A stretch of DNA of 44,277 nucleotides, taken from positions 1 through 44,277 of the forward strand of contig JAEEQB010000040.1 in assembly GCA_016285075.1 (NCBI GenBank). The letters run 5' to 3'. The notes beneath the pieces were generated by a model. The model did not search any database, was not told where the DNA came from, and was given only the letters and a program-made list of their open reading frames with translations. Positions 14,478-23,809 of this stretch are shown piece after piece. The translations under genes and the position numbers were made by a program. Origin of the DNA: Prevotella sp. (GTDB lineage: Bacteria; Bacteroidota; Bacteroidia; Bacteroidales; Bacteroidaceae). Each line of letters starts with the position of its first letter. Positions within the stretch are counted from its first letter, which is position 1.

Positions 14478-17348
14478 CTATCTGTATATCTCTTCCTTCT
14501 TCAGCTCGACAACCTTGCCGTAGCGGGAGAGGGCATGCATGTCTGTGAGCTTCTTGTCACCGATAACTATCCAGACGCGGTTCCGGTTGGACGCGATGTA
14601 TTGCTGGTGGAACTGCTCAATGTCGTGCGTGGTGACTGAGGGCAGTATTCGTGCAGTTTCGGCATAAGGATCGCTGGTGTAGCCTTTCATGCGTTGGTTG
14701 GCTACGTATGCGTTCATTTCCCGGAAGGTGGGATAGTCGTTCTGGATGTCGCTAAGCACACTCTGACGGGCGGCAAAGAGGTTCTCTTCCTTCATTGGCA
14801 TCTGGCGCAGCAGTGAGTCAATGACTGATACGGCCTCAATAGTCTTATCGGCTTGCGTGCCAGTGGCTGTGATGTAACCCAACAGCTCGTTGGGATATCG
14901 CGCGAGACTTGTTGTGTAGCTACGTCCACTGGTGCTATAGGCAAGCGAACGGAACTCACGGACATTCTGGAACAGTACTGACGACATGCCGCCACCAAAA
15001 TACTCGTTCCAAAGTCTGAACTTAGCGCGCTGTCCAATTGTTGGGAGCGGGCTGATGGCGTCGTAGCTAACCACATAGTTCTGACGCGACTTGGGCACAT
15101 TGTAGAAGAATACGGTGGGTTCTTGGTATTGCTGCATTGGACGGAAAGTGTCTATCTGAGGCTTGGTGCATTGAGCCAACGGCAATGACTGCTGCGAAGC
15201 CTTCACCACATCGTCGATAGCTTGGCGGCCACAATAGAACAGTTCGCAGTCATACTGTTGTAACTCCCGGAAGAGACTGAGCAGTTCTTCGCTTTTCAGC
15301 GCTTTGATTTCCTTCTTGGAGAGTTGGTTGAGATAGGTTGATTTGTCGCCAAAGAGTATGCGCTCCAAGGCAGGGCTCAGCACATCGTCCTTCTGCTTGC
15401 CAAAGCCCTTGCGAGTCACTTTGTCGGCATCTTTTGCTTCGTCGAGTGCGTGATTGTCGCCCTTGGCCGAACGCAAGAAGTGAGCCAGCAGCTTCAATGC
15501 AGGCTTAAGCTCGCTGTCAGGACCAGTCAATTTAAATGCGAAAGTGTTGCCGCCTGCTTCTATACTCATCGAAGTACCTATGAGCTGCCAGGCACTTTCT
15601 AGTTGCTGCTTCTTCAGGGAGTCGGTGCCGAGAGCCGACAGATAGGGAGCCAGTACATCGAGCATAGGTGAATGGATTTTCCCATCCTTATAACGCAGGG
15701 TGAACGTGAAAATATCGTTGATGGGGTTTTGCTTATAGTATAAGATGGCGTGTTCGTTGAGCCTGCGTGTGGTGACATCTTTCTCGAAATCAACTGTTCG
15801 TACCGCTGTTTCCTTTACGGGCAATTGTTCCAGCTGCAGAGCGAAGGCCGACTTGGCATCTGTGTTTTTGGGAGAAATAGGTTTGTAGCCAGGCTGCTTG
15901 AGTGTTTCTTTGTCGGGTGTACCGTATTTCTTCGACAGTGTGATGTAGTTGGCACCATAATACTTCTTTGCGGCTGCCACCACTTCGGCCTTAGTAACGT
16001 GCTTGATACCTTCGATTTTGTTGAGCAGATCCTGCCACTTCTTTCCCTTGGAGTATAGCATTACAAGTTTCTCTGCCCTGCTGTCGATGGTCTCCAGCTC
16101 CTGTTGTGCTTCCATCACCTTCTCACGCTTCAAGGTTTCAAGCTGCGCCTCGCTAAAGTCGCCGTCCATCACCCTTTTTAGCTGTGTCATCACACGTTCC
16201 TCTGCAGTCTTCATCTTGCCAAACAGTTTTGGAATGACGACCAAAGCTGTACCGGCGGCATCGTCGAGTCCCACATTTGTGGCAGCAGCTAGCATCAACT
16301 GGTGCTCATTCATCAGCGAGTCGAGCAGTCCGGCTTTACCGTTCGACAGCAAAGCATTGGCCATATCGAGCGCGTTGGCATCAGGCTCAAACTCTGTCGG
16401 ACCCTTATATACCAGTGCTTCAATGCCAATAAGGGGAATGGACAGTTTTATTTCGCATTTCTCACCTTCATTGATGTTAGGCATGGGACTGTAGCCGCGC
16501 TTTGGCACAGGACCTGTCTGCACCCTTCCGAAGGTTTGCTCCAGGAGGGCTGTCAGCGTGGAATCGGGTGTGATGTCACCACAAAGAATCAGACACATGT
16601 TTGAGGCTACATAGTACTTCTTGAAGAACTCTGCCATGTCCGAGAGCCGTGGGTTCTTCAGGTTATCGGTCGAGCCGATAACGGGGTAGGCGTAAGGCTG
16701 TGTTTTGAACACGGTGCCGAAAACCTTCTCCTGAACCTCACCCGACATATTATCAGAAGCCCGGTTCTTCTCTTCGTAAACATTCTCCAGTTCGCCCTGG
16801 AAACCGCGGAACACAGGTTTCATCAGGCGCTCAGCGTTGAGCCAACACCATTGCTCGATGAATTGAGGCATGAAGAAATTATGATAGAAGGTGAGGTCGT
16901 AGCTGGTGCCTGCATTCAGTCCACTGCCGCCATATTTTGAAATGAGACGGTTGAACTCATTGGGTATCATATACTTAGCAGCCTCCAGGCTCAGCTCGTT
17001 GATGTGCTGTTGAATCTTGGTTCGCTCCACCTCATTCTTGGTCTGCGATAGCAGGTCATACTGTGCAGAGATGCTGTCGATCCAGGGCTTCTCTTGGTTG
17101 TAGTCGATAGTTCCCAAACGCTCAGTGCCCTTGAACATGATGTGTTCGAAGTAGTGTGCAATACCCGTGTTTGGACAGTCTTTTGCGCCCGCTTTCACGA
17201 CTACCGCACCAAACACCTTCGGCTGAGAGTGGTCTTCGTTCAGCCATACGGTCATGCCGTTACTCAGTTTCAACTCCTTAACCTCTAACTGGGCTGCAGC
17301 CGTTAATACCACAAACAGAGCAGCGAATGAGAATACAATACGTTTCAT
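14478..17348 (-). CDS. M16 family zinc metalloprotease (two-repeat, exported)
   Basis: This 956-residue pitrilysin-type peptidase should act in the periplasm or at the envelope. The start at 17348 gives a clean signal peptide (MKRIVFSFAALFVVLTAAAQ) and fits the promoter at 17439-17470; the open frame extends further upstream without support. The inverted zinc motif HxxEH is H65, E68 and H69 in HYFEHIMFKGTERLG, and the downstream glutamate is in GELENVYEEKNRASDN. The first M16 unit spans about 25-480. The second unit (about 500-930) lacks HxxEH, as in other two-unit members, but retains the RSLAYSTSGRSYTT and FGGGMSSVLFQNVREF segments that shape the substrate chamber. Substrate unknown. Confidence 0.93.
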   Translation of the reverse strand: MKRIVFSFAALFVVLTAAAQLEVKELKLSNGMTVWLNEDHSQPKVFGAVVVKAGAKDCPNTGIAHYFEHIMFKGTERLGTIDYNQEKPWIDSISAQYDLLSQTKNEVERTKIQQHINELSLEAAKYMIPNEFNRLISKYGGSGLNAGTSYDLTFYHNFFMPQFIEQWCWLNAERLMKPVFRGFQGELENVYEEKNRASDNMSGEVQEKVFGTVFKTQPYAYPVIGSTDNLKNPRLSDMAEFFKKYYVASNMCLILCGDITPDSTLTALLEQTFGRVQTGPVPKRGYSPMPNINEGEKCEIKLSIPLIGIEALVYKGPTEFEPDANALDMANALLSNGKAGLLDSLMNEHQLMLAAATNVGLDDAAGTALVVIPKLFGKMKTAEERVMTQLKRVMDGDFSEAQLETLKREKVMEAQQELETIDSRAEKLVMLYSKGKKWQDLLNKIEGIKHVTKAEVVAAAKKYYGANYITLSKKYGTPDKETLKQPGYKPISPKNTDAKSAFALQLEQLPVKETAVRTVDFEKDVTTRRLNEHAILYYKQNPINDIFTFTLRYKDGKIHSPMLDVLAPYLSALGTDSLKKQQLESAWQLIGTSMSIEAGGNTFAFKLTGPDSELKPALKLLAHFLRSAKGDNHALDEAKDADKVTRKGFGKQKDDVLSPALERILFGDKSTYLNQLSKKEIKALKSEELLSLFRELQQYDCELFYCGRQAIDDVVKASQQSLPLAQCTKPQIDTFRPMQQYQEPTVFFYNVPKSRQNYVVSYDAISPLPTIGQRAKFRLWNEYFGGGMSSVLFQNVREFRSLAYSTSGRSYTTSLARYPNELLGYITATGTQADKTIEAVSVIDSLLRQMPMKEENLFAARQSVLSDIQNDYPTFREMNAYVANQRMKGYTSDPYAETARILPSVTTHDIEQFHQQYIASNRNRVWIVIGDKKLTDMHALSRYGKVVELKKEEIYR

Positions 17349-17438
17349 GTGTTTTTGTTCATTTGACGCTTCTATATAACTAACCTCTGCAAGGTGTTGT
17401 ATAACGCCTCTGCTTTCGTTCTGCCGAAAAGTTTGCTG

Positions 17439-17470
17439 CAAAAGTAATAAGATTTTGCAAAACAGCCAAA
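17439..17470 (-). promoter_or_regulatory. Promoter of the M16 protease gene
   Basis: On the minus strand TTTG (17470-17467) is followed after 20 bases by TACTTTTG (17446-17439), matching TTTG-N19-21-TAnnTTTG in full. Transcription would start near 17432, giving a leader of about 84 bases before the ATG at 17348. Confidence 0.7.
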
Positions 17471-17541
17471 TGTTTGGCATGTTTTTTAAAAGACTTGAAA
17501 CACTTTACAAATGGAAGGAAAATCTGCCGCCGGCATTTCCA

Positions 17542-18813
17542 TCATGGGAATTCATACACCAGATACTGAACGTTGGGTTCGGTTGGATAGTTGGTGAGTC
17601 GACCCGAGCGTGAGATAAACGAGAGTATGCCGTTGTGTATGCCATTCCCGAAAGTATACTGTCCACCATAGATATTGATATAGTGAATACGACGTGCATC
17701 GTAGTTAAGCAGCCGTTCAATGTCGATGACGGGCATGCCGTCGATAAGCACCATTGCCGGCCATGAACTGATGAAAGAGTCCTGCTCTCTGCGTACTATC
17801 AGTTGGGGCAGGTCATTGATCTTTGTGCTCCTCACGCAGTTCACGTATTCAAGCAGCACCTCCCTGATGGTGAAGAACTGCCTGTACTCGTCAAGATTGT
17901 AGGTGAGGTCAGGCTTTGCGCCAAACACGGTCTCGTCATAGTCCAAGGGTACTCCTTCCTCAGCCGTGTCATCCGCATAATCGCCCAGCTGCAGCTCACG
18001 CTTGGCCGGTGCAATGGCCATCTGGTGTCGCTGCATGTCAAGGGAACGGGCTTCCACCTCGTTGCGGTCGAAATGGAACACCAGATGGGGCAGCTTCTTC
18101 GGAAGCAGGGTTGCAAATGGGCTGATCATCTCAATGGGCAAACTCACACCGGTAATCGACATGGCCGATAGCACTAATGGCTGCTTGCCATGAATACCGA
18201 AGGTATAGAAGACGGCTGTGGAGTCGTTGACCATCTTTCCCTCGAAATAGTGTATCTGTTTGCCAACGATACTGAGTGAGGGAAGGATATGGTTGGCCTT
18301 GAATGTATGACCGTTATTGACATTCTTCACACGCGCCTTAATGATATGGCCTTCCGTCTCGCGCACGTCCACATTCTTTACAATCGGGTCAAGGGATTGT
18401 GCTGCCTCGTTTCGCTTTGCAAAGAGCGAGTCGGGGTGGGTGGCCTCAACCCATTCTATATCGTCATCCATGCTCTTATGGAGAGGGTTGACGATGGCCA
18501 CCAGCCGGCGCGACACGGTAGGATTGTCACGGGTGTAGACCGACAGCACGTAGTAGCCGCTGTGAAGGTTGGACGGTAGCTCTATCGTCCCTTCACCAGT
18601 TCCACCTTCCAGACCCACCACGACGCCGGCAGCGAGGTTGTAGGTGTCGCACAGTTCGGCATAGGCTATCAATGCATTGCCGGCAGTCACACGTACTTTC
18701 ATTGCCTCGCCAGCAACATACCATGTGCGGTCTGTATCGATGCTTATTGCAAGGGTGTGCAGGGTCCCCACCAATGCAATCGCCAGTGATAATATCCTTC
18801 TATTTATCTTCAT
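17542..18813 (-). CDS. Exported protein with MG2-like N-terminus and TonB-plug-like C-terminus
   Basis: The 423-residue protein has a signal peptide (MKINRRILSLAIALVGTLHT) followed by a macroglobulin-like domain (SIDTDRTWYVAGEAMKVRV ... LHSGYYVLSVYTRD). The last 120 residues look like a free plug domain of a TonB-dependent receptor: FFTIREVLLEYVNCVR, then AMVLIDGMPVIDIERLLNYD, IHYINIYGG and GNGIHNGILSFISRSG. There is no beta-barrel after it. It is the third gene of a minus-strand unit after the receptor and a DUF4249-like lipoprotein, overlapping the latter by 14 bases. It probably works with that receptor at the outer membrane, but no function is established. Family naming is from memory of the pattern. 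Confidence 0.7.
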   Translation of the reverse strand: MKINRRILSLAIALVGTLHTLAISIDTDRTWYVAGEAMKVRVTAGNALIAYAELCDTYNLAAGVVVGLEGGTGEGTIELPSNLHSGYYVLSVYTRDNPTVSRRLVAIVNPLHKSMDDDIEWVEATHPDSLFAKRNEAAQSLDPIVKNVDVRETEGHIIKARVKNVNNGHTFKANHILPSLSIVGKQIHYFEGKMVNDSTAVFYTFGIHGKQPLVLSAMSITGVSLPIEMISPFATLLPKKLPHLVFHFDRNEVEARSLDMQRHQMAIAPAKRELQLGDYADDTAEEGVPLDYDETVFGAKPDLTYNLDEYRQFFTIREVLLEYVNCVRSTKINDLPQLIVRREQDSFISSWPAMVLIDGMPVIDIERLLNYDARRIHYINIYGGQYTFGNGIHNGILSFISRSGRLTNYPTEPNVQYLVYEFP

Positions 18814-20062
18814 GACCTTCCCTTTCTTCCATATTCCAGAACTCAGGTTCTTCTATATAGGCTCCTTTACTCCTGACATCGAGTTGATATTCGAATGCCC
18901 ATGCCGTTCGCAGCTGGCCATTGGGCGACGACATTCTTTCGTCCAGCCATTCGCACAGGAACATGCCTTTTTCTACCATATTCTTGCAATCTTCCAAGGT
19001 ACAGTCTTCCAGCCACCAGCGTGTGTCTCTTCGTGGAGGACGGTAGATGGAGAAATCCTTGGCATGGAGGAAGAACCTGCGTTCGCTCGTGTTCATCGAG
19101 CATCCCACAAATCCTATGACGCGTTTGTTGGGTGATGTCAGGCAATGGATATTCGACGGAAGGGCTGACGGTTGCGGAGTGAACAGTCCGCCCATCTCTG
19201 TACCGGCCTGACGGCGTGCCAGTTCGTATTCATACTCTGCTTTTGTTATGGCGCGCTGGTGAACCAGTCCGCTATACTTGTGGAACATCCGCTCGTTGCT
19301 ACGGTCTATGTCATATATCTTGAATCCTTTGATGTGCTGTCCCTCGTAGTTATGGCTGGCACCCACCATGATAGTCTTGCTGAACCCATCTTTCCATCCC
19401 CGCTCGGGAAACTGGTTTAGTTTATGAATACATTTCATTGTAGCTATGTCGAAAAAGAGAGTGGTAGTGTAGTCAGAATGCACTTCCCACGTCTCATCGA
19501 ATGTCCATGAATAGTAATTCGTCCGTTCGGGGTTAATAGGGGCTTCAGGTGTGACGAGCACGTTGATGTTGCTTTCCGGGGTGTTCTGCACACCTCTCAC
19601 CTCTACTAACTTCTCGGTAGGCAGCGGTTTCTGCGGTACCGATTCATACACATCTCCATCCACCTCGATGTGCAGATAATATTCCACATCGGGGTAAAGG
19701 GTGTCAATCCAGCAGGTGTAGCCTCCATTGGTCACCATCGGCATGTGTCCCAAGTCGTTTCCATGGTAGGATTCGATTCCCCAGTCGTAATGCTGTTGTG
19801 CATTGAATTCCGTGCCGTCGCTTCCGCGCACTGATACTTTAGCCCCCCATTCTCTCCCGCTTGCATAGGTGGTGTTGAGTCCCTGTGTACGCGACAGGTA
19901 GAACACATTCAACTGAGACGAACATATTGTCCCTTCAACGACGAGCAGATGGGATTCCTCATCAGGAATATCTGCTTCGTATTCCTCGATGCAGCCTGAC
20001 AACGTACACACGCCCGCCAAGAGGTATAGCACGAAATATATCGGTTTCTTCTGTTTCATCAT
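18800..20062 (-). CDS. DUF4249-like outer-membrane lipoprotein
   Basis: The 420-residue protein has a lipoprotein signal with lipobox LSGC (Cys24, in VCTLSGCIEEYEAD), then LLVVEGTICSS and YLSRTQGLN, the start typical of DUF4249 proteins. The rest is beta-rich, with paired aromatic motifs such as YYSWTFDETWEVHSDY and SNIHCLTSPNKRVIGFVGCS. DUF4249 lipoproteins are regularly encoded next to a FecA/SusC-like receptor and are thought to help it bind its ligand at the surface. Here the receptor ends only four bases upstream, so the two are surely co-transcribed. Two adjacent ATG codons could serve as start; the first is given. Confidence 0.85.
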   Translation of the reverse strand: MMKQKKPIYFVLYLLAGVCTLSGCIEEYEADIPDEESHLLVVEGTICSSQLNVFYLSRTQGLNTTYASGREWGAKVSVRGSDGTEFNAQQHYDWGIESYHGNDLGHMPMVTNGGYTCWIDTLYPDVEYYLHIEVDGDVYESVPQKPLPTEKLVEVRGVQNTPESNINVLVTPEAPINPERTNYYSWTFDETWEVHSDYTTTLFFDIATMKCIHKLNQFPERGWKDGFSKTIMVGASHNYEGQHIKGFKIYDIDRSNERMFHKYSGLVHQRAITKAEYEYELARRQAGTEMGGLFTPQPSALPSNIHCLTSPNKRVIGFVGCSMNTSERRFFLHAKDFSIYRPPRRDTRWWLEDCTLEDCKNMVEKGMFLCEWLDERMSSPNGQLRTAWAFEYQLDVRSKGAYIEEPEFWNMEEREGHEDK

Positions 20063-20066
20063 ATCT

Positions 20067-23012
20067 TTAGTTGAAGCGTATATTCAGTGAGACGTACGGA
20101 ATGGCTGTGCCGAATACCGACAGTTTATACCCCTTGATCTCATCTCCCTCAGTGAGATAATAGATGTTATAGGCATTTCTGCGTGCAAGGGCATTATAAA
20201 CACCAACAGAGAACGACGTATGAAGGAACGACGTGAGCCTGTGGGTGGGCTCGATATTGAACGCCAGATCCAGACGCATATAGTCAGGTATGCGGTATGT
20301 GTTGCGGTCGGTATAGTATGGCATGAGTCTCTGATTGTGCTCGTCGTAGTATTTTCCTGCGGGCACCGTGGTAGGCCGTCCGGTGGAATAGTTGAAATTA
20401 CTAGAAAGGCTGTATCGCTCGGTAAACTTGTAGTTCAGCACCGCCTTTACCTCGTGAGGCTTGTCGTATTCCGAGGGATACCACTCGCCGTTGTTCAGGG
20501 GCATGGCCACCCGCTTGTCGTCCTGGCGCAGCCTGGAGCGTGCAAATGTGTAGCTCACCCATCCGTTCAGTTTGCCTGTAGGTTTCTTTGCCTGAAGCTC
20601 TATGCCATAGTTCTGCCCTTTGGTCGATATGACATCGGTTTCCAGGTGCGGGTTCATTAGCAGCACCGCCGAGCTGCGGTAGTTCAGGTAGTCGTCAATA
20701 TGCTTGTAGTACACCTCTGCCGAGAACTCGTATTCCTTGTCCTCTGTCTCATAATAGATGCCGGAAGCCAGCTGCCAGCCGTTCTGAGGTTTGATGTTCA
20801 GGTCGGAGAGCTTCCATATGTCCGTAGGTGACATGATGGAAGTGTTCGACACCTTGTGTATATACTGGTGCATGGTGTTGAACCCTGCCTTCAGCGAAAG
20901 GTTCTCCCTGAGGGCATAGCGTGCCGACAGGCGCAGTTCCGGAGCATGATAGGTCTTGATGACGCCTGTCTCATGGCGGGTCTCCAGCAGAGTCTCCTCC
21001 AAGGGCAGTTCGCCTTCATAATAGTGGTTGACGTCACGTGGCCCCAGCGCATTAAACATGGTATAGCGCACTCCGGCGGTCACCGACAGCTTCTCGGTGA
21101 GCGAACGTTCATAGTCTATGTATGCAGCACTCTCAAGAGCCTTTTCCCTCTGCAGTTGCTCTGCCTTGATGAACGACTCGCTGCCTACGGGTTCATACTT
21201 CCCGCCCTGTACGTTGTAATGCTGCACAGAGAGGCCATAGTTGAATACCTGACCCTCCGTCAGGCGGTGACGCACATGCAGCCTTCCCCACAACTGGTCG
21301 ATGCCGAAGCTCAGCCGGGCTGCCATCGTGGGCGTAGCACGTTCCTCGTTGAAATAGTCATAGTGGTCCAGTCCCGAGGAAAGTGTCACCGTTATTCTTT
21401 CATTCAGCATCGAGCGCCACTCGGCTGAGATGTTACGGTTCTGGTAGCCGTACTTGTCCTGCGAGCTGAACGAGAACCTGTCCTTGCTCCAGTATCCAAA
21501 GACCTTCAGGCGATGCATGCTGCTGAGTTTCCACGTCAGCGCGCCGCCCAGGTCGTGGAAGTTGGCTGAACCGTTCTTGTAGCCGCTTTTCTCCGACAGT
21601 TGCCCCAGCATCCAGTCGCTATAGGTGGTACGTCCGTTCAGCAGCAGCGACACATGATCCTTCACCACAGGTATCTCCAGGTTAGCCTTGCTGGTCAGCG
21701 CACCGATGCTTGCCGAACCCGTAAGCTTCTGCATATTGGCTTCCTTCGAGCTGACCCTCAGCACGCTGCTGATCCTGCCGCCATACTCCACGGGGATGCT
21801 CGACTTATAGAGTTCCACATCCTCCACGGCATCGGAATTGAACGACGTGAACAGTCCGAACAGATGCGAGGGATTATAGACCGTACCTCCATTGAACAGT
21901 ATGAGGTTCTGGTCGGTGGCGCCACCCCGCACATTATATCCACTCGAAGCCTCGCCCACGGTGGTGACGCCAGGCAACGTGAGCACTATCTTCATAATAT
22001 CCGACTCGCCGAAGGCCGACGGGATGTTCTTCAGCAGCTGGGGCTTGAACTTCTCCGAGCCCATTGTCGTGATTCTCACCGCCGATGGACGGCCGCCCAC
22101 CACCACAATCTCCGACAGCTCCTGGTCGTCGGCAACACTGGCCTTGGCTTTCCTCACGCCCGGCACCACGTATGTCCTTGTTCTTGACGATGCTGTGGCC
22201 ATGGTGACTGTGTCGCTGTCAATCACAGGAATACCCCTGACCAACGCACTTTCATCAACAGGGGCAGCGGGAGTCACCGGCCTCACGGGTTCAGCTGCGG
22301 CTACCGGCAACGGGCTCGGCACACCAGGCAGAGGAGTGCCTGAAACAGCAGCAACGACCCTTGCAAGGCTTTCCTCACGTTCATCCTTCGCGAACGAGAG
22401 CCTGTTGCGGCTGGCCATCTGCCTGATCTGCACCTTCTGCTCAGGGAACAGCTTTGCCACGTCCTTGGCGTTCTTCACATGATACGTTTCTCCGGCTGGG
22501 GTCATGAGCGTATAGTGCTCTTTGGTGCTGAGTACCTTCAGGTATCTGTTTCCCCCAAAGGTGTTTTCACCGTTGCCCACCTTCCACACACAGTGGTACA
22601 GACGGATGCCGTTGCTCCCTCTGCCGTCGTAGATCAGCGATGCATAGCGTGAGCCGTCCTCAGGATCGTGCACATACCGGCGGCCGTCCATTTCAAACCA
22701 TTCTACGTGCTGCTGCTCAGGCATACAACAGACATTCCCCACTGGAGAATGCACCACAACCCGCTGCTCCAGCTGGTCAAAACGAAGCTGCACATCATCG
22801 TAAACCACACCGTAATAGCTGATGCGGCCACGATACATGCTTGGCGTGCCTTTGTAATAGGGAATATCGTTCCACAACGACAACTGGTACTGGGGCTCCA
22901 CAGGACCCACATACAGCCGGGCAAAATCGGCAGCTGAAGGGAAATACTCCTGAGCTCCCGCATTCAGCACCACAGCCATCACGCAGGCAAATATCAATAA
23001 ATACTTCTTCAC
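20067..23012 (-). CDS. TonB-dependent outer-membrane receptor
   Basis: This 981-residue receptor imports an unknown ligand across the outer membrane using TonB energy. Residues 1-21 are the signal peptide (MKKYLLIFACVMAVVLNAGA). Residues 22-225 form an unusual beta-rich region (YRGRISYYGVVYDDVQLRF, YLKVLSTKEHYTLMTPAG) in place of the usual carboxypeptidase-regulatory-like domain, followed by a Pro/Ala/Val linker at about 225-300. The plug runs from about 317 to 430 (IVLTLPGVTTVGEASSGYNV, RGGATDQNLILFNGGTVYN, VEYGGRISSVLRV). The 22-strand barrel fills the rest and ends PYVSLNIRFN with terminal aromatic F. It is the first gene of a three-gene unit. The ligand cannot be told; there is no SusD, so polysaccharide is less likely than a small molecule, metal chelate or peptide. 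Confidence 0.93.
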   Translation of the reverse strand: MKKYLLIFACVMAVVLNAGAQEYFPSAADFARLYVGPVEPQYQLSLWNDIPYYKGTPSMYRGRISYYGVVYDDVQLRFDQLEQRVVVHSPVGNVCCMPEQQHVEWFEMDGRRYVHDPEDGSRYASLIYDGRGSNGIRLYHCVWKVGNGENTFGGNRYLKVLSTKEHYTLMTPAGETYHVKNAKDVAKLFPEQKVQIRQMASRNRLSFAKDEREESLARVVAAVSGTPLPGVPSPLPVAAAEPVRPVTPAAPVDESALVRGIPVIDSDTVTMATASSRTRTYVVPGVRKAKASVADDQELSEIVVVGGRPSAVRITTMGSEKFKPQLLKNIPSAFGESDIMKIVLTLPGVTTVGEASSGYNVRGGATDQNLILFNGGTVYNPSHLFGLFTSFNSDAVEDVELYKSSIPVEYGGRISSVLRVSSKEANMQKLTGSASIGALTSKANLEIPVVKDHVSLLLNGRTTYSDWMLGQLSEKSGYKNGSANFHDLGGALTWKLSSMHRLKVFGYWSKDRFSFSSQDKYGYQNRNISAEWRSMLNERITVTLSSGLDHYDYFNEERATPTMAARLSFGIDQLWGRLHVRHRLTEGQVFNYGLSVQHYNVQGGKYEPVGSESFIKAEQLQREKALESAAYIDYERSLTEKLSVTAGVRYTMFNALGPRDVNHYYEGELPLEETLLETRHETGVIKTYHAPELRLSARYALRENLSLKAGFNTMHQYIHKVSNTSIMSPTDIWKLSDLNIKPQNGWQLASGIYYETEDKEYEFSAEVYYKHIDDYLNYRSSAVLLMNPHLETDVISTKGQNYGIELQAKKPTGKLNGWVSYTFARSRLRQDDKRVAMPLNNGEWYPSEYDKPHEVKAVLNYKFTERYSLSSNFNYSTGRPTTVPAGKYYDEHNQRLMPYYTDRNTYRIPDYMRLDLAFNIEPTHRLTSFLHTSFSVGVYNALARRNAYNIYYLTEGDEIKGYKLSVFGTAIPYVSLNIRFN

Positions 23013-23064
23013 GTCTTTTCCGTTCTACTTGCTGTCCTTTTATCTGTTGCCTTTGAAGCGAAGG

Positions 23065-23072
23065 CAAAATTA
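23065..23072 (-). promoter_or_regulatory. Possible -7 box of the receptor operon
   Basis: The minus strand reads TAATTTTG (TAnnTTTG), 53 bases upstream of the receptor ATG. No TTTG is present at the -33 position; the region upstream is a TA-alternating run (23082-23092). Confidence 0.4.
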
Positions 23073-23197
23073 CATCTTTTTCTATATATATAATTCAGAC
23101 ACTATGGAAAACTTGCATGACGACCAATAAGTTTAACATTTTTTTGCGTTCAAAGCTGCAGCAGGCAACTATTCAGTCGTGGGTACATGAGTCTTAT

Positions 23198-23213
23198 ATT
23201 ACAAGCTTGTAAT
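23198..23213. repeat. 16-bp perfect palindrome
   Basis: ATTACAAGCTTGTAAT is its own reverse complement. It lies 186 bases upstream of the receptor start. It could be an operator, but no regulator gene is near. Confidence 0.5.
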
Positions 23214-23218
23214 TCTCC

Positions 23219-23280
23219 GTTTTGTTGAGGAGCGTGAGGACTCCCATTGGTTTTGCAGGGGAGCATGAGGACTCCCGTTA
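23219..23280. repeat. 31-bp direct repeat, two copies
   Basis: GTTTTG, four variable bases, then GGAGCGTGAGGACTCCC (second copy GGAGCATGAGGACTCCC) occur at 23219 and 23250, a period of 31. Each copy has internal GGAG/CTCC complementarity and so can form a small hairpin. Confidence 0.8.
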
Positions 23281-23289
23281 ATGAACTGA

Positions 23290-23391
23290 ATAGTTATTGC
23301 AACAAAAGCCACTCGGTTCACCACCCATCACTTCGTTGCCGAAAAACTCCCACCTATAGTTATTGCAACAAAAACCACTCGGTTCACCACC
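23290..23391. repeat. 36-bp direct repeat with 66-bp spacing
   Basis: A 36-base sequence beginning ATAGTTATTGCAACAAAA and ending CCACTCGGTTCACCACC appears at 23290-23325 and 23356-23391 with a single G/A difference. The intervening 30 bases are unique. Confidence 0.9.
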
Positions 23392-23590
23392 TGACTCCGA
23401 GTAACATCCTTACCTTTGTACGACTGCAAGGATTCTTTTCCCGACTGTTTCTTGTTTTCTCCAGTTGGGCGTTTCTTCATGAGGTGCCAAGTGTATTCTT
23501 CAGCAACAGGCTTTCGAAAGGCCTTTAGTACGGGGTTACTTGGTTTTTGGGCAAGGCTCTCCGGGTAAGAGGCTGGCTTAAACTTGCTTT

Positions 23591-23676
23591 TGCCTATACG
23601 CAAAACACCTTGTGCCTATACGCAAAACACCTTGCGCCTATACGCAAAATCTCCTCGCCTTAACGCAAAATAAACG
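23591..23676. repeat. 22-bp tandem repeat, about four copies
   Basis: TGCCTATACGCAAAACACCT plus TG is repeated exactly at 23591-23612 and 23613-23634, followed by a third copy with one extra base (CGCCTATACGCAAAATCTCC at 23635) and a weaker fourth (CGCCTTAACGCAAAATAAAC). The period equals that of the unrelated array at 5367-5598. Confidence 0.9.
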
Positions 23677-23770
23677 GCTTTAAATGTTCATCTATGAGCA
23701 GAACACAGCGACGCCCGATGAGAACTCCGAACCATAATAGCAAGCCCGATGGTAACATAAAGTTCCGCGA

Positions 23771-23809
23771 AAAAACCCTCGGCGATACCAGGAAATATCT
23801 GCCGAGGGT
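23771..23809 (-). terminator. Rho-independent terminator of the ABC operon
   Basis: Read on the minus strand, ACCCTCGGC (23809-23801) pairs with GCCGAGGGT (23783-23775) around a 17-base loop and is followed by a run of T (A at 23771-23775 on the plus strand). It lies about 80 bases after the ATPase stop codon. Confidence 0.9.

Noticed and set aside
20220..22482. Long plus-strand ORFs opposite the TonB receptor
   Set aside because: They are shadows of the receptor gene; the receptor reading has a signal peptide, plug and barrel end.
23328..23603. 91-codon minus-strand ORF between the receptor and ABC operons
   Set aside because: It runs through the 36-bp direct repeat and into the 22-bp array; composition is basic and low in hydrophobics, with no family resemblance.
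23591..23676. Possible CRISPR array
   Set aside because: Units abut each other without spacers; it is a plain tandem repeat.
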